Positions 12,377 through 13,420 of a stretch of 13,420 nucleotides of DNA are shown one piece after another. The stretch's first letter is position 1. Every line of letters begins with the position of its first letter. Both the position numbers and the translations under genes were made by a program. Below the pieces are notes generated by a model that worked only from the letters and a program-made list of their open reading frames with translations, was not told the origin of the DNA and ran no database searches. The stretch comes from SVTX01 sp045632305 (GTDB lineage: Bacteria > Bacillota > Clostridia > Oscillospirales > CAG-272): contig JAZQWL010000012.1 of assembly GCA_045632305.1 (NCBI GenBank), positions 1-13,420 of the forward strand, given 5' to 3'.

Positions 12377-13420
12377 ATGATTACAGGCGAACTTAAAAAT
12401 AGAATTGACGGACTTTGGGATGTGTTTGCAGCAGGCGGACTTGTCAATCCTCTTGACGTTATCGAGCAGGTTACGTACTTGATGTTTATTCGCGACCTCG
12501 ACGATACAGACAATCTTCGCGCCAAAGAAGCCGTGATGCTCGGGCTTCCTCACAAGAGCATCTTTGCTGAAAAGGTAAAGGTTGGCGACCGAGAAATCGA
12601 CGGCAATCAGCTCAAATGGTCGGTATTCCACGACTTTCCGGCGGCTAAAATGTACTCGACTGTTCAGGAGTGGGTGTTCCCGTTTATCAAGGGGCTTCAC
12701 GATGATAAGGATAGCGCATACTCCAAATATATGGACGATGCGATTTTCAAAATTCCCACGCCCTTGCTTCTCGATAAGATCGTAACCATCCTTGACGACA
12801 TCTACGCACAGATGGCGCAGATCAAGGATAGCGATATCCGCGGCGACGTGTACGAGTATCTTCTCTCAAAGATTGCACAGTCGGGTCTGAACGGTCAGTT
12901 CCGCACCCCTCGTCATATTATTCGTATGATGGTCGAGCTGATGGATCCCAAGGCCGATGAGGTTATCTGTGACCCCGCGTGCGGTACTTCGGGATTTCTT
13001 GTGGCGGCAGGGGACTATCTCAAGGAAAAGCGCAAAGAGGAGATCTTCTTCAACAGACAGAAGAAGGCTCATTATATGAACGGAATGTTCCACGGCTACG
13101 ATATGGACAGAACCATGCTCCGCATCGGCGCGATGAACATGATGACCCACGGCGTGGACAACCCCTATATTGAGTACCGTGATAGCTTGTCCGACCAAAA
13201 CCCCGACAAGGAGAAATATTCGCTGATCTTGGCAAATCCGCCTTTTAAGGGAAGCCTTGATTATGATACCGTTTCCGCCGATCTCTTAAAGGTTTGCAAG
13301 ACCAAGAAAACCGAGCTTCTGTTCCTTGCGTTGATGCTCCGTATGCTTCGCGTGGGTGGTAGATGCGCAGTCATCGTTCCCGTCGGCGTTCTCTTCGGAT
13401 CTTCGACCGCGCACAAAGCA
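12377..13420 (+). CDS. hsdM: Type I restriction-modification DNA methyltransferase subunit HsdM, partial
   Basis: The first 348 codons of a gene that continues past the window; full-length HsdM is typically about 480-540 residues. It is the N6-adenine methylase subunit of a type I restriction system, acting with a specificity subunit HsdS and, for cutting, HsdR. The N-terminal helical domain (about 1-150) has LDVIEQVTYLMFIRDLDD. The core follows with GQFRTPRHI (about 173-181), the SAM-binding motif DPACGTSGFL (199-208) and the catalytic motif NPPF (287-290). The start is fixed by AAGGAG at 12365-12370, within the end of fic, six bases before the ATG. Codon use is GC-richer than in fic. hsdS and hsdR are expected further right but cannot be seen. 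Confidence 0.96.
   Translation, partial: MITGELKNRIDGLWDVFAAGGLVNPLDVIEQVTYLMFIRDLDDTDNLRAKEAVMLGLPHKSIFAEKVKVGDREIDGNQLKWSVFHDFPAAKMYSTVQEWVFPFIKGLHDDKDSAYSKYMDDAIFKIPTPLLLDKIVTILDDIYAQMAQIKDSDIRGDVYEYLLSKIAQSGLNGQFRTPRHIIRMMVELMDPKADEVICDPACGTSGFLVAAGDYLKEKRKEEIFFNRQKKAHYMNGMFHGYDMDRTMLRIGAMNMMTHGVDNPYIEYRDSLSDQNPDKEKYSLILANPPFKGSLDYDTVSADLLKVCKTKKTELLFLALMLRMLRVGGRCAVIVPVGVLFGSSTAHKA

Overview
The window looks like chromosomal DNA of an anaerobic Bacillota bacterium of the class Clostridia, possibly an uncultured gut lineage. This is inference. The supporting signs are AT-rich intergenic DNA beside genes of moderate GC content, near-consensus sigma-A promoters with 17-18 base spacers, strong purine-rich ribosome sites, a WalR/CssR-like response regulator next to a membrane-anchored HtrA protease, and a tyrosine recombinase remnant of a kind I associate with this group. 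Most of the window is ordinary core genome. The last 2.5 kb is accessory.

Bases 1-2440 read leftward and hold an OmpR-type response regulator followed by an HtrA protease. This is probably an envelope-stress unit, with no histidine kinase beside it. A structured, bidirectionally terminated 3' region occupies 1-181. A 351-base AT-rich divergent promoter region (2441-2791) separates the regulator from a rightward isochorismatase/nicotinamidase-like hydrolase gene that ends at a UUCG-loop terminator.

Bases 3375-7270 form one rightward operon: ychF (ribosome-associated ATPase), a secreted membrane-anchored protein of unknown function, trmB (tRNA m7G46 methyltransferase) and truB (tRNA pseudouridine-55 synthase). 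The first three genes overlap and truB follows after 18 bases. The common theme is translation and tRNA modification, and the anchored protein is the odd member. A bidirectional terminator is shared with the convergent aspartokinase gene (7278-8603, leftward), which has a perfect-consensus promoter back to back with that of a HAD-family phosphatase-like gene (8775-9635).

Bases 9636-10067 hold no gene. They contain a short palindrome array (boxes reading GTGATATT, then the reverse complement, separated by small hairpins) and two terminator-like hairpins. A leftward polytopic membrane protein gene (10068-10760) follows.

Bases 10909 to the end are an accessory region. A truncated tyrosine recombinase N-terminus (leftward, 39 codons) sits at its edge. 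After it, a strong extended -10 promoter drives a Fic-domain AMP-transferase-like gene, and hsdM, a type I restriction-modification methyltransferase gene, begins 3 bases after the fic stop and runs off the window. The most interesting points are the fic-hsdM operon with the recombinase relic beside it, the palindrome array, and several unexplained inverted repeats around promoters.
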